Notes: generated by a model not told the origin, from the letters alone. Positions 1 to 8,624 are shown, counted from the first letter of the stretch. The stretch is DNA of 64,000 nucleotides from Bacteroidota bacterium (GCA_947450025.1 CANFTW010000014.1:25150-89149); one strand, 5' to 3'. Translations and numbers: made by a program.

Positions 1-106
1 TAAAATAATTGAAATTAGAGTTCCACTTTTTATTTAAAAATTCATTAATATAGCTGATTATAGTCAGGTTTTTTCTTTATCTAAAAACAAATTAATTATT
101 AATTTT

Positions 107-147
107 ACCTAAAGTGATTGTATAATTATTACATAATTACTTTAGGT
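107..147. promoter_or_regulatory. Inverted repeat upstream of ppk2
   Basis: Arms at 107-119 and 135-147 are complementary over 13 positions, with one G-T wobble, around a 15-base AT-rich loop. The right arm ends 19 bases before the ppk2 start. There is no run of T after it, so it does not look like an ordinary terminator for an upstream gene. It could be an operator or an mRNA hairpin in the ppk2 leader. The structure is seen; the role is inference. Confidence 0.4.
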
Positions 148-166
148 TAAATCATTGTGACAATAT

Positions 167-1054
167 ATGCCAATTAATCAATCTAAAACAAAAGAAAAAA
201 TTAAACCTACTAAAAAATTAAAGTCAGCTAAGAAATCTGTGAAATCAGATTTAGGAGACATTGAAGTTAGTTATGGAGACAAGATGTCAAGTTCTGAATA
301 TGAAAGTGAACTCAATAAATTAGGAATTGAGTTAGTAAAACTTCAGGAATGGGTTAAATTAAAAAAATTACGAGTTGTTGTGTTATTTGAAGGTCGTGAT
401 GCAGCAGGTAAAGGTGGAGTCATAAAAGCAATTGATCGTTTTTTAAATCCAAGAATTTGTAAAGTTGTGGCATTAGGTATACCAACAGAAAAAGAAAAAC
501 AACAATGGTATTTTCAAAGATATGTATCGGAATTACCTACAGGTGGTGAAATTGCATTATTTGATAGAAGTTGGTATAATCGAGCAGGGGTAGAATATGT
601 GATGAATTTTTGTTCAAACGATGAACATGAAGAGTTTTTACGTACTTGCCCTGAATTTGAAAAGATGTTGATTCGTTCGGGAACTATACTTATAAAATAT
701 TGGTTTTCGGTAAGTAATAAGGAGCAAGAAAAACGTTTTATGGAACGAATCAATAATCCTATTAAGAGATGGAAAATTAGCCCAATGGATATTGAATCTA
801 GAAATAAATGGGTTGAATTTTCAATGGCTAAAGATAAAATGTTTGCCTATACAGATACGAAACAATCTCCTTGGTTTGTTGTTGAAGCAGATGATAAGCG
901 TCGATCTAGATTGAATTGTATCAACCATTTATTATCTAAAATACCTTATGAAGGTATTCCTGAAAAAACATTTGATTTACCTCCTAGAAAAGCTGACAAA
1001 TGCTATGTAAGACCTCCTAAGCAAGAGCAGAATTATGTACCAAGTAAGTATTAA
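167..1054 (+). CDS. ppk2: Polyphosphate kinase 2 (PPK2 family)
   Basis: Transfers phosphate between polyphosphate and nucleoside di- or triphosphates in the cytoplasm. The 295-residue product has one PPK2 domain from about residue 40: a Walker A segment GRDAAGKG (76-83) and a Walker B segment around D133 in FDRSWYNRAGVE, followed by the lid-region arginines. The length fits single-domain PPK2. The first 30 residues are lysine-rich and probably disordered. The ATG at 167 is the only reasonable start. The gene stands alone, is convergent with gap, and shares a strong bidirectional terminator with it. Whether the enzyme prefers ADP or GDP, or synthesis or degradation, cannot be told from the sequence. 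Confidence 0.93.
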   Translation: MPINQSKTKEKIKPTKKLKSAKKSVKSDLGDIEVSYGDKMSSSEYESELNKLGIELVKLQEWVKLKKLRVVVLFEGRDAAGKGGVIKAIDRFLNPRICKVVALGIPTEKEKQQWYFQRYVSELPTGGEIALFDRSWYNRAGVEYVMNFCSNDEHEEFLRTCPEFEKMLIRSGTILIKYWFSVSNKEQEKRFMERINNPIKRWKISPMDIESRNKWVEFSMAKDKMFAYTDTKQSPWFVVEADDKRRSRLNCINHLLSKIPYEGIPEKTFDLPPRKADKCYVRPPKQEQNYVPSKY

Positions 1055-1089
1055 AAAAAAGTCCCTCTTTATTAAGAGGGACTTTTTTA
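1053..1089. terminator. Bidirectional terminator between ppk2 and gap
   Basis: A perfect 11-bp stem (1059-1069 with 1074-1084) and a 4-base loop are flanked by an A tract and a T tract. It can therefore end both the plus-strand ppk2 transcript and the minus-strand gap transcript. Confidence 0.9.
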
Positions 1090-1114
1090 TGATATAGATT
1101 ATAAAATATTACGA

Positions 1115-2578
1115 CTAGTAATAAGTTGCTCTTCTTACTTCTGCAATATGTTTCGAAAAACGAATAACTTGACGAGTATAGCCATATTCGTTATCATACC
1201 AAACATATAATACAATACTCTTCTTGTCAGGTGAAATAATAGTGGCATTACTATCAAATACCGATGGACAAGGATTACCAATAACATCAGATGATACTAA
1301 CTCATTGCTGAAAGCATATTGAATTTGCTCAACTAAAGCACCATTTAATGCGTATTTGCGAATGATTTCGTTTACTTCGTCGCGAGTCACTTCTTTATTG
1401 ATGTTTAAATTCAAAATAGCTAATGACACATTTGGTGTGGGTACACGAACCGAGTTTGCTGTAAATTTACCAGCTAAATGGGGTAATACTTTTTTCAAAG
1501 CACTTTCAGCACCCGTTTCTGTGATAACCATGTTTAGAGCTGCAGAACGACCACGACGGTATTTTTTGTGGTAGTTATCTAATAAGTTTTGGTCATTTGT
1601 ATAAGAGTGAACCGTTTCGATATGTCCTTTTTGAATTCCTAATTCTTTGTCAATCACATAAAGAATTGGCATAATAGCATTAGTTGTACATGAAGCAGCA
1701 GAGAAAATTTGACCATTTTTTGTATCCACTGTTTCGTGATTTACACCATGAACGACGTTAGGTACATTTCCTTTTGCAGGAGCAGTTAATAATACTTTGC
1801 TAATTCCTTTTGCTTTTAAGTGACGACTTAATTCAACATCATCTCTAAAAACACCTGTGTTATCAATTAATAAAGCGTTATCAATACCATAAGCTGTATA
1901 ATCTACATCTTCAGGATTTTTAGCATCAATCATATGAACGGTGTGTCCGTTAATAATTAAAGCTTTGTTTTCTAAATCTTCAATCACCGTTCCAGGGAAG
2001 TTACCATGAACAGAATCCGTGCGCAATAAATCTGCACGTTTTACAATATCTTCATTGCTGCTTCCACGAGTTACAATAGCGCGTAAACGTAATTGCTCAC
2101 CTTTACCAGCTTGAGAAATTAACTCACGAGCAGCTAAACGACCAATACGACCAAAGCCATACAAGACAACGTCTTTAGGAGTCACTGTAGATTTTGCACC
2201 AATTAAATCTTTTAATTTATTACCAATAAATTCATCAACCGATTTAAAGTTTGCTTTTTCTTGTTGATATTCAAATGCTAATTTTCCTATATCAACACGA
2301 GAAGGGCAAACTGCAGCATGATTAATAGCAGTGGCAATAGCTAATGTATCATTAACTGAAATGGTTTTCTTTACAATATTTTTTGCATATAAATGTAAGT
2401 TCATAATTTCACTTACACTTCTATCTACTAATTGATTTCTGAATAAAATTAATTCAATAGATTTTTCGAACCATAATTTTCCAATGGTTCCAATTAGTTC
2501 AATCGCTGCTTTTTCCTGAACAATCCAATCGTTTAGTTGCGTTTCATAAGCGGCATTTGCTGTTTCTTTGGTTTGCAT
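1115..2578 (-). CDS. gap: Glyceraldehyde-3-phosphate dehydrogenase, long N-terminally extended form
   Basis: Oxidises glyceraldehyde 3-phosphate to 1,3-bisphosphoglycerate in glycolysis, or the reverse in gluconeogenesis. The Rossmann motif GFGRIGR lies at 141-147, the catalytic cysteine is C297 in SAASCTTN and the catalytic histidine is H324 in HSYTND. The 487-residue length exceeds the usual 330-340 because a helical segment of about 135 residues precedes the NAD domain; GAPDHs of about 480 residues are known in Bacteroidota. It is the last gene of a minus-strand run with the pRiA4b-ORF3-like gene (41-base gap), the 153-residue gene and hbd. Cofactor preference is not obvious from the sequence. 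Confidence 0.95.
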   Translation of the reverse strand: MQTKETANAAYETQLNDWIVQEKAAIELIGTIGKLWFEKSIELILFRNQLVDRSVSEIMNLHLYAKNIVKKTISVNDTLAIATAINHAAVCPSRVDIGKLAFEYQQEKANFKSVDEFIGNKLKDLIGAKSTVTPKDVVLYGFGRIGRLAARELISQAGKGEQLRLRAIVTRGSSNEDIVKRADLLRTDSVHGNFPGTVIEDLENKALIINGHTVHMIDAKNPEDVDYTAYGIDNALLIDNTGVFRDDVELSRHLKAKGISKVLLTAPAKGNVPNVVHGVNHETVDTKNGQIFSAASCTTNAIMPILYVIDKELGIQKGHIETVHSYTNDQNLLDNYHKKYRRGRSAALNMVITETGAESALKKVLPHLAGKFTANSVRVPTPNVSLAILNLNINKEVTRDEVNEIIRKYALNGALVEQIQYAFSNELVSSDVIGNPCPSVFDSNATIISPDKKSIVLYVWYDNEYGYTRQVIRFSKHIAEVRRATYY

Positions 2579-2619
2579 AGTGTTTTTGGGTTTATTTATT
2601 CGTAATTGTGTGTTTAAAA

Positions 2620-3321
2620 CTAGTCTTCGTCATGACCATAATCTTCAGGGATTTCATGATCATCATCATTGTCCATCTCTTCATCTTCACTTCCAAATTC
2701 ATCTTCGTCACCTGCAACATCTTCACCTTCTTCACCTTCTAAATGATTTAAATCTCCCTCATCAATACCAATGGTATCATTTTTTATGGCTTTGTAAATT
2801 TCACTTTCATCAGCAATTTCAGGATCGTGTAACATATTAGCCATAGCTTGATCTGGAGTTAATTCTCCTTTAGCCATTTGGGTTTGCTTGTATTGTTTTG
2901 GAGCATTTCCGATAGATTTTACACAAGATGGATATATACCTTTAGGATTATCTGGTAAAATTTTCATTAACTCTATACAAAATGCCCATTTAACAGCAGG
3001 ATCAAAAACATACATAAAACGTTGACGCGGGCTATCAATGTATTTAGCAATTTTGGTTTTAGACATTAAGTTTTTTGGAGAAACCCCTTTTCTAACCTCA
3101 TCGGTATCTAAAGGTAAGTCTTCTTCCCTTAATGTTACTTCTTGATCTTTTCTCCAATAATCATCACTTACAAAAAAAGAAGCAGCATGTTTCTTATCAA
3201 ACTTATACGCTTCTTGTATAGCGTTGTGAAAATCTTCAAAGGTTTGTCCTGATAATATTTCTATTTCTCGGTAAATATCTTCGTTGTCTTCAATGAATAA
3301 TTTAAATTTATATACTGCCAT
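2620..3321 (-). CDS. pRiA4b ORF-3-like domain protein with acidic tail
   Basis: The first 130 residues or so resemble the plasmid pRiA4b ORF-3 family (IS1096 TnpR-like fold): a beta start, a segment around HNAIQEAYKFDKKHAASFF, and a lysine/arginine-rich middle. The molecular function of the family is unknown. The last 65 residues are extremely rich in Asp and Glu, a probably disordered acidic tail. It lies 13 bases after the 153-residue gene and 41 bases before gap, so it is likely in one transcript from hbd to gap. No transposase or plasmid gene is nearby, so the family name should not be read as evidence of mobility. A cytoplasmic location is inferred from the absence of a signal peptide. 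Confidence 0.75.
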   Translation of the reverse strand: MAVYKFKLFIEDNEDIYREIEILSGQTFEDFHNAIQEAYKFDKKHAASFFVSDDYWRKDQEVTLREEDLPLDTDEVRKGVSPKNLMSKTKIAKYIDSPRQRFMYVFDPAVKWAFCIELMKILPDNPKGIYPSCVKSIGNAPKQYKQTQMAKGELTPDQAMANMLHDPEIADESEIYKAIKNDTIGIDEGDLNHLEGEEGEDVAGDEDEFGSEDEEMDNDDDHEIPEDYGHDED

Positions 3322-3334
3322 ATAACTTATTTTA

Positions 3335-3796
3335 TTAGTTAATTTTATTGACTATCGCATTGTTTCCATCAAAATTAAATATCCATCCATCTTCAAAAAT
3401 GATCGGTAAATAACGTTTATATAATTTTAATCTTGCGTTTGCTTTTATTTTATTCTTTTTTGAATCTTGATGTTCCATTTCATTTTGTTCTTCATCATCT
3501 CTATCAATGGCATGAAATTCATAAATGTTAACTTTTGGATGTTGTTCCATGAAGTCTTTTATGATTTTTACAATGGTATTCATGACTCTATAAACTTCAC
3601 CACGATTAGTGGTCACATATTCTTCTCCTTCAAACTCATCATTAATGACACCAAACACAATAGTTGAGTGTAAAATATTGTCTTGTCTTCTACCAAATCT
3701 GACTTCATATCTCAACCCTGATGATGTATTAAAATAATACACTCCAGCGCTTTTAATGGCAGGATATTCAATTTGAAATATAGAAATCTCTGACAT
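3335..3796 (-). CDS. Uncharacterised cytoplasmic protein, 153 residues
   Basis: I do not recognise this gene with certainty. It has no signal peptide or membrane segment. Beta-strand-like stretches (residues 1-60) precede a helix around residues 65-85, then a charged stretch rich in Glu, Asp, Gln and Lys, and a tyrosine/arginine segment NARLKLYKRYLP near the end. The pattern is faintly like the Bacteroidota family DUF6934, but that is only a resemblance. It begins 5 bases after the hbd stop and ends 13 bases before the pRiA4b-ORF3-like gene, so it is a middle gene of the hbd-gap run. Confidence 0.7.
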   Translation of the reverse strand: MSEISIFQIEYPAIKSAGVYYFNTSSGLRYEVRFGRRQDNILHSTIVFGVINDEFEGEEYVTTNRGEVYRVMNTIVKIIKDFMEQHPKVNIYEFHAIDRDDEEQNEMEHQDSKKNKIKANARLKLYKRYLPIIFEDGWIFNFDGNNAIVNKIN

Positions 3797-3801
3797 GAAT
3801 T

Positions 3802-4713
3802 TTAGGCTACAATAGATTTATTTTGTTTTTTAAATCTATCCGCTAATATTAAATCTTTTGTGCCAGATGAGTAGTCATAAAAACCTTTTCCGCTTTTCAC
3901 ACCTAAATGTCCTGCCGTAACCATATTAACTAATAAAGGGCAAGGAGCATATTTAGGATTCCCAAAACCATCGTGTAAAACACGTAAAATATTTAAACAA
4001 ACATCTAACCCAATAAAATCAGCTAATTGTAATGGTCCCATAGGATGAGCCATGCCTAATTTCATTACTGTATCTATTTCTTCTACGCCAGCTACGCCTT
4101 CATATAATGTAATTATAGCTTCGTTAATCATTGGCATTAAAATTTTATTAGCCACAAAACCAGGGTAATCATTTACCTCAGTTGGAATTTTATTTAATTT
4201 TTTAGAAGTTTCCATAATTAATTGGCATACTTCATCACTAGTTGAGTAACCTCTGATTACTTCTATCAATTTCATTACGGGAACGGGATTCATAAAGTGC
4301 ATACCAATAACTTTATCAGCACGTTTAGTAACAGCCGCAATTTGAGTTATAGATATGGAAGACGTATTACTAGCTAAAATGGTATGAGGAGGGCAAATTT
4401 CATCCAATTGTTTGAAAATAGCTAATTTAACATTGACGTTCTCACTAGCTGCTTCAACCACTAAATCTGCATTTTTAGCACCTTCCTCCAGTTTAGTAAA
4501 TGTTTTAATGTTTGATAACGTTGCCGTTTTATCTGCCTCTGTCACGGTTCCTTTTGCTACTTGTCGATCAATGTTTTTTGCAATTGTAGCCAATGCTTTT
4601 TGAAGAGCAGCGTCGCTTATGTCCACAAGATTAACGGAATATCCGAATTGAGCAAAAACGTGAGCAATACCATTTCCCATTGTACCGCTTCCTATAACTG
4701 TAATATTTTTCAT
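3802..4713 (-). CDS. hbd: 3-hydroxybutyryl-CoA (3-hydroxyacyl-CoA) dehydrogenase
   Basis: Oxidises (S)-3-hydroxyacyl-CoA with NAD(P)+, or reduces acetoacetyl-CoA, in fatty-acid, butyrate or aromatic-acid metabolism. The N-terminal Rossmann motif GSGTMGNG is at 8-15. The catalytic region holds S117 (SNTSS) and H139 (GMHFMNP), followed by the C-terminal dimerisation domain ending GFYDYSSG. The 303-residue length is slightly above the usual 280-290. It is the first gene of the minus-strand run that continues to gap. Whether it acts in short-chain beta-oxidation or the phenylacetate route (PaaH) cannot be decided, because no other gene of either pathway is nearby. Confidence 0.93.
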   Translation of the reverse strand: MKNITVIGSGTMGNGIAHVFAQFGYSVNLVDISDAALQKALATIAKNIDRQVAKGTVTEADKTATLSNIKTFTKLEEGAKNADLVVEAASENVNVKLAIFKQLDEICPPHTILASNTSSISITQIAAVTKRADKVIGMHFMNPVPVMKLIEVIRGYSTSDEVCQLIMETSKKLNKIPTEVNDYPGFVANKILMPMINEAIITLYEGVAGVEEIDTVMKLGMAHPMGPLQLADFIGLDVCLNILRVLHDGFGNPKYAPCPLLVNMVTAGHLGVKSGKGFYDYSSGTKDLILADRFKKQNKSIVA

Positions 4714-4868
4714 TTTTTTTGTTTTTATGAAGTGAATTTTACTTTAAATGTCCTTGTTTTAAGCGCTGTAAATCTAAAATCTGTAAGGCATAAATACAAA
4801 TAGAGTTTTAAACCTTTTTAAGCAGTCTATTTGATAACTTATTTTTTTATAAAATTAATTAAAACCTA

Positions 4869-4876
4869 TATATTTG
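4869..4876 (+). promoter_or_regulatory. Bacteroidota -7 box upstream of gcvH
   Basis: TATATTTG matches the phylum -7 consensus TAnnTTTG, 34 bases before the gcvH start. I see no good TTTG -33 element at the right distance, so the call rests on one box. Confidence 0.45.
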
Positions 4877-4910
4877 TGAAAAACTAGCACTAAAACTAAA
4901 AAACAATTAT

Positions 4911-5291
4911 ATGAATTTTCCATCAGAATTAAAGTACACAAAAGATCACGAGTGGGTTCGTGTTGAAGGTAATGTTGCAACAATTGGGATTACTGATTTT
5001 GCTCAAAAAGAATTAGGTGATATCGTTTATGTAGATATTACTACAATTGGAGAAACAGTTGCTAAAGAAGAAATTTTTGGTACTGTTGAGGCGGTTAAAA
5101 CAGTGTCTGATTTATTTATGCCTATTTCTGGTAAAGTATTAGAAATGAATAAAGATATTGATAGTTCCCCAGAATCTGTCAATAATGATCCTTATGGAAA
5201 TGGATGGATGATAAAAGCTAGTATTGATAATGAAGCAGAATTAGCTGATTTACTATCTGCAGATGCATACAAAGCTTTAATTGGAGCTTAA
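4911..5291 (+). CDS. gcvH: Glycine cleavage system H protein
   Basis: Lipoyl carrier that shuttles the aminomethyl group between the P, T and L proteins of the glycine cleavage system. The 126-residue length is typical. The lipoylated lysine is K63 in the conserved context [13 protein letters not shown], and the start ([14 protein letters not shown]) is canonical. The gene has its own -7 box and a terminator immediately downstream. It is followed by a VanZ-like gene, a pairing common in Bacteroidota; sprA, the T9SS translocon gene I recall near gcvH in Flavobacterium, is not here. Confidence 0.97.
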   Translation: MNFPSELKYTKDHEWVRVEGNVATIGITDFAQKELGDIVYVDITTIGETVAKEEIFGTVEAVKTVSDLFMPISGKVLEMNKDIDSSPESVNNDPYGNGWMIKASIDNEAELADLLSADAYKALIGA

Positions 5292-5312
5292 AAAGTTAAG
5301 TTTTATTTTAAA

Positions 5313-5350
5313 AGAGACTGTTTCAATTGGGGCAGTCTTTTTTATTTTAT
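5313..5350 (+). terminator. Terminator after gcvH
   Basis: The stem AGACTG (5315-5320) pairs with CAGTCT (5333-5338), followed by a T-rich run. It covers the alternative TTG start of the next gene at 5327, which supports the ATG at 5366 for that gene. Confidence 0.75.
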
Positions 5351-5365
5351 CCTTATCATATTTAT

Positions 5366-5758
5366 ATGTTAAAAATTATTCTAAAATATAGCTTGACATT
5401 ATCTTTAATATGGACAGTTATTATTTTCGTGTTGTGTTGCACTCCTGGACAATATATACCAACCACAAATTGGCTTGAGTTATTGAGTTTTGATAAATTT
5501 GTGCATGCCAGTATCTTTTTTACACTTGTAGTTTTATGGTTAATTTATTTGTATTCTTCTAATAAACTCATAGCGAGTACTAAGGCAATAGTTATATTGT
5601 TATGTATCGGATATGGGGGCATTTTAGAAATAATGCAAGCTACTATTTTTAGTCACAGGAGTGGTGACTGGCTTGATTTTATCGCCAATAGTGTGGGGTG
5701 TTTATTAGGATGGTGGTTATTCACTAAAAATAAAGATAGATTAAAGCCTGTATCTTAA
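5366..5758 (+). CDS. VanZ-like membrane protein
   Basis: Small integral membrane protein of the VanZ family (named for a teicoplanin-resistance gene; cellular role in Bacteroidota unknown). With the ATG at 5366 it is 130 residues long and has four hydrophobic stretches, a conserved K/H pair in SFDKFVHA and the family segment RSGDWLDFIANSVGCLLG. A longer TTG-started frame from 5327 would begin inside the gcvH terminator, so I reject it. The gene probably depends on read-through from gcvH or a weak local promoter. Confidence 0.88.
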   Translation: MLKIILKYSLTLSLIWTVIIFVLCCTPGQYIPTTNWLELLSFDKFVHASIFFTLVVLWLIYLYSSNKLIASTKAIVILLCIGYGGILEIMQATIFSHRSGDWLDFIANSVGCLLGWWLFTKNKDRLKPVS

Positions 5759-5833
5759 ATATTTTAAGTTTTATCGAAAAATATTAATCTTTAAAAACTT
5801 TTTAACTTTCATTTTTTTGGTTTTTAATAATAG

Positions 5834-5841
5834 TAACTTTG
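5834..5841 (+). promoter_or_regulatory. Bacteroidota -7 box upstream of trxB
   Basis: TAACTTTG fits TAnnTTTG, 20 bases before the trxB start. A TTTG at 5816-5819 is only 14 bases upstream, shorter than the usual 17-23, so the -33 element is doubtful. Confidence 0.5.
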
Positions 5842-5861
5842 TTCCCTAAAAAATGTAATCT

Positions 5862-6812
5862 ATGTCAACTACAACCGAACATATTAAATGCTTAATTATT
5901 GGATCAGGTCCAGCTGGATATACAGCTGCTATTTATGCTTCTAGAGCAGATTTAAAACCTGTTTTATACACAGGTTTAACACCTGGCGGGCAATTAACAG
6001 AAACTACCGAAGTGGATAATTTTCCTGGTTATCCGAAAGGTGTAACCGGTCCAGAATTAATGGAAGATTTAAAAGCTCAAGCTGAGCGTTTTGGAACTCA
6101 GGTTCGTTTTGGATTAGCCACTAAAGCTGATTTAGTATCTAACCCAAAAAGAATTTGGATTGATGAAGTGACTGAAATTACTGCAGATACAGTTATTATT
6201 TCTACAGGAGCATCAGCTAAATGGTTAGGTTTAGAAAATGAAACTCGTTTACGAATGAATGCGGGTGGAGTATCGGCATGTGCCGTTTGTGATGGATTCT
6301 TTTTTAGAGGTCAAGATGTAGCCATTGTTGGAGCTGGAGATACAGCCGCAGAAGAGGCGACTTACTTATCTAAATTATGTAAAAAAGTATACATGATTGT
6401 TCGTAAAGGTGAAATGCGTGCAAGTAAAGCGATGCAACATCGTGTTATGAATACAGAGAATATTGAAATTGTTTACAATAGTGAAACCCATGATATTTTA
6501 GGCAAAGAAATGGTAGAAGGAGTTGTTGTAAAAAATAGTTTAACTAACGAATTAAGAACGTTAGATGTAACGGGTTTCTTTGTAGCTATTGGGCATAAGC
6601 CTAATACGGATATTTTTAAAGGTCAAATTAATATGGACGAGTTAGGTTATATTGACGTAGTTTCTGGTTCTACAAAAACTAACATCGAAGGTGTTTTTGC
6701 GGTTGGCGATTGTGCTGATAAAACATATCGTCAAGCTATTACAGCAGCAGGAAGCGGTTGTATGGGCGCCTTGGATGCAGAGCGTTATTTAGCAGCTTCA
6801 GGAAAACATTAA
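5862..6812 (+). CDS. trxB: Thioredoxin-disulfide reductase
   Basis: FAD enzyme that reduces thioredoxin with NADPH. The FAD-binding motif GSGPAG is at 14-19, the redox-active CAVC at 140-143 and the NADPH-site motif GAGDTAAEEA from about 156; near the C-terminus is the second FAD motif VFAVGDCADKTYRQ. The 316-residue length is standard. A Bacteroidota -7 box lies just upstream, and the YwqK-like gene follows after 63 bases. No thioredoxin gene is in the window. Confidence 0.96.
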   Translation: MSTTTEHIKCLIIGSGPAGYTAAIYASRADLKPVLYTGLTPGGQLTETTEVDNFPGYPKGVTGPELMEDLKAQAERFGTQVRFGLATKADLVSNPKRIWIDEVTEITADTVIISTGASAKWLGLENETRLRMNAGGVSACAVCDGFFFRGQDVAIVGAGDTAAEEATYLSKLCKKVYMIVRKGEMRASKAMQHRVMNTENIEIVYNSETHDILGKEMVEGVVVKNSLTNELRTLDVTGFFVAIGHKPNTDIFKGQINMDELGYIDVVSGSTKTNIEGVFAVGDCADKTYRQAITAAGSGCMGALDAERYLAASGKH

Positions 6813-6875
6813 TATATTATTAATAATCAAACTATTTTTACTTAATTTGCACATTAATTGCATGTAGGTTAAACC

Positions 6876-7610
6876 ATGACTTTTTGTAAACACATATATA
6901 CAATTCTTGTTGTTATAACAACAATATATGGTTATGCCCAGTCATTTTCAAGTCAGGTTCCACAAGTAAAAAAATATACTCCCGAAGAAATTATAGATCC
7001 AGATTACGGAATTATTCGATACAATAAATTAGTTCCTATGATTGGAGGAGACTCTATGAGATATACTAAGGATGGCTATAATGCTCAAGGTTGGCAAGAA
7101 GATTTTTATGTAAGTGGAAAATTACTTCATAAAGGTTTTTATGCGGACGGTTATATTAAGGTTTTTAAAAATTATTATGAAAATGGACAAGTAGAACGTA
7201 TGTTTTCTAGTACGGATTTAAAACATGCGAAAATGGAAATTTTCTATGATGATGGTAAAATCCGTTCTACTATTAATTATTATGAAGGGAATCCTCAAAA
7301 TCAATATGATTTTTTTAGAAATGGATCTCCTGAATATGTGGAAGAAAATGATAAAAATATTGAGTTTTTATTTAAACGAAATTCCTATTATGAAAACGGA
7401 TTACCGGCTTCGTTATTTGAATTAGTGGATAAAAAAACTAAAAAATATATGAAGAAGGAATTTTATGAAAATGGCAGAGTGAGGGAAGAGGGACCTATGA
7501 TTTTCAGAAAAGATTTAGGCGATTATCAAAAAGAAGGTGCCTGGAGTTATTATGATGAAAAAGGAAGCTTGATTAAATCAGAAAATTATCACAACGGAGA
7601 AAAAGAATAA
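6876..7610 (+). CDS. Exported YwqK/MORN-like repeat protein
   Basis: The N-terminus (MTFCKHIYTILVVITTIYGYAQS) is a signal peptide, so the 244-residue protein is probably periplasmic or outer-membrane. The body has repeated short motifs such as YYENGQVE, FYDDGKIRS, YYENGLPAS, FYENGRVRE and YYDEKGSLIKSENY, the pattern of the YwqK / MORN-repeat-variant family. YwqK is often annotated as an antitoxin, but no toxin gene is adjacent and the protein is exported, so I do not call a toxin-antitoxin system. It is convergent, with only 3 bases between stops, with the next minus-strand gene. Confidence 0.8.
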   Translation: MTFCKHIYTILVVITTIYGYAQSFSSQVPQVKKYTPEEIIDPDYGIIRYNKLVPMIGGDSMRYTKDGYNAQGWQEDFYVSGKLLHKGFYADGYIKVFKNYYENGQVERMFSSTDLKHAKMEIFYDDGKIRSTINYYEGNPQNQYDFFRNGSPEYVEENDKNIEFLFKRNSYYENGLPASLFELVDKKTKKYMKKEFYENGRVREEGPMIFRKDLGDYQKEGAWSYYDEKGSLIKSENYHNGEKE

Positions 7611-7613
7611 GAA

Positions 7614-8042
7614 TTACTTTGTTTTGTTCACTTTTTTACAATCTGGAAAGATGACAATATCACACAAATCTGGCAAATTTTCATTATGGCCATCTTTATC
7701 TGTCGCTTGAATCTTTGTTAAACAAATTTTAGTTGCATATTTCTTTTTCTTAGTTAAAAAGTCGATGGTTTTTTGAGGGAAAGTGTTTCCTTTAACATCT
7801 GCTTGGAATGCAGTTTTATCTTCTTTATAATAGATTGTAAATGATGTTATCGCTTTTTCATGGGGGTTTCCAAATCGATCAAAAGCAATGACTTTAAATT
7901 CAGTATCATCAAAAGCTGCTTTGGAGAAAAATTTTTCTTTTTGGATTTTGATAGTTTTAACTCCCTCTTTATCTTGAGATAAAACAATGAAAGGAGATAA
8001 GCATATACTAATAAAAAATGTGTTTAGTAATAAGTGTTTCAA
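7614..8042 (-). CDS. Uncharacterised exported protein, 142 residues
   Basis: I recognise no family. A signal peptide (MKHLLLNTFFISICLSPFIVLSQ) is followed by a mostly beta-like mature domain of about 118 residues with many lysines and three cysteines in its second half (KICLTK, LCDIV, FPDCKK). The start is 3 bases after the stop of the helical-protein gene, making this the last gene of the six-gene minus-strand operon headed by the CPBP protease. The context suggests an envelope role linked to that operon; this is inference. Confidence 0.65.
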   Translation of the reverse strand: MKHLLLNTFFISICLSPFIVLSQDKEGVKTIKIQKEKFFSKAAFDDTEFKVIAFDRFGNPHEKAITSFTIYYKEDKTAFQADVKGNTFPQKTIDFLTKKKKYATKICLTKIQATDKDGHNENLPDLCDIVIFPDCKKVNKTK

Positions 8043-8045
8043 GGA

Positions 8046-8600
8046 TTATGTATTTAGTTTTTGTTCAATAAGTTGAATAGCATCAGATACTGAAACACTA
8101 GGATCTTTAACTTTCTTTAAAGTGATTAAAGATTTTTTTAAAGTATCTTGATCAATTTCTGCTTCCATTTCTTGTATAACGGTAAATGCCTCAAAAGATA
8201 CATGAAAATTTTTATCGCAAATTAAATCAATAAATAAAGAATAGTCCTTGCTAAAATCAAGACCTGTCTCCCAACAAGCCGCAATAACTAAGGCCTTTTG
8301 TGTTGAAGTTTTAGTTTTTGAAATAGCATTCAAAATAAATGCTTGAGCATTATTATCTTTTAAGTGTTTTAAAGCTTCGTCTTTTTCTTCACGAGATGAA
8401 TTACTGCTAACGAGCATTGTAATGGCATCAGCGTGACTAGTGTCTTTTTTAGACATTCCTTCGTTACCAATAATGATGGTAGAATATTCATTTTCGTCAA
8501 ATAATTTCTCTGGGTTTATTTCAGGAACAATATCCCCTTTTAAATCATCCGGAAGTAAATCATCTAAATCATCGATATTGTGTTCGCTATTGTTTTTCAT
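8046..8600 (-). CDS. Uncharacterised HEAT-like helical protein, 184 residues
   Basis: No signal peptide. The first 40 residues are acidic (DDLDDLLPDDLKGD); the rest is predicted mainly helical with a regular pattern of paired helices resembling HEAT-type repeats (KDEALKHLKDNNAQAFILNA, STQKALVIAACWET, VSFEAFTVIQEMEAE). A scaffold role is possible but unproven. It starts 24 bases after the stop of the LytTR regulator gene and is followed after 3 bases by the exported protein, so it is probably co-transcribed with the two-component system. Confidence 0.65.
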   Translation of the reverse strand: MKNNSEHNIDDLDDLLPDDLKGDIVPEINPEKLFDENEYSTIIIGNEGMSKKDTSHADAITMLVSSNSSREEKDEALKHLKDNNAQAFILNAISKTKTSTQKALVIAACWETGLDFSKDYSLFIDLICDKNFHVSFEAFTVIQEMEAEIDQDTLKKSLITLKKVKDPSVSVSDAIQLIEQKLNT

Positions 8601-8624
8601 TTTACAAATTTACTATTTTGAGTC

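Noticed and set aside
2568..2840. A plus-strand frame rich in His and Leu that could look like a metal-binding protein
   Set aside because: It is the antisense shadow of the Asp/Glu-rich tail of the pRiA4b-ORF3-like gene; GAT/GAA-rich codons read as His/Leu on the other strand.
5327..5758. Longer TTG-started VanZ-like frame
   Set aside because: The TTG lies in the loop of the gcvH terminator; the ATG at 5366 gives a normal family start.
6876..7610. YwqK-like repeat protein as an antitoxin
   Set aside because: There is a signal peptide and no toxin gene on either side.
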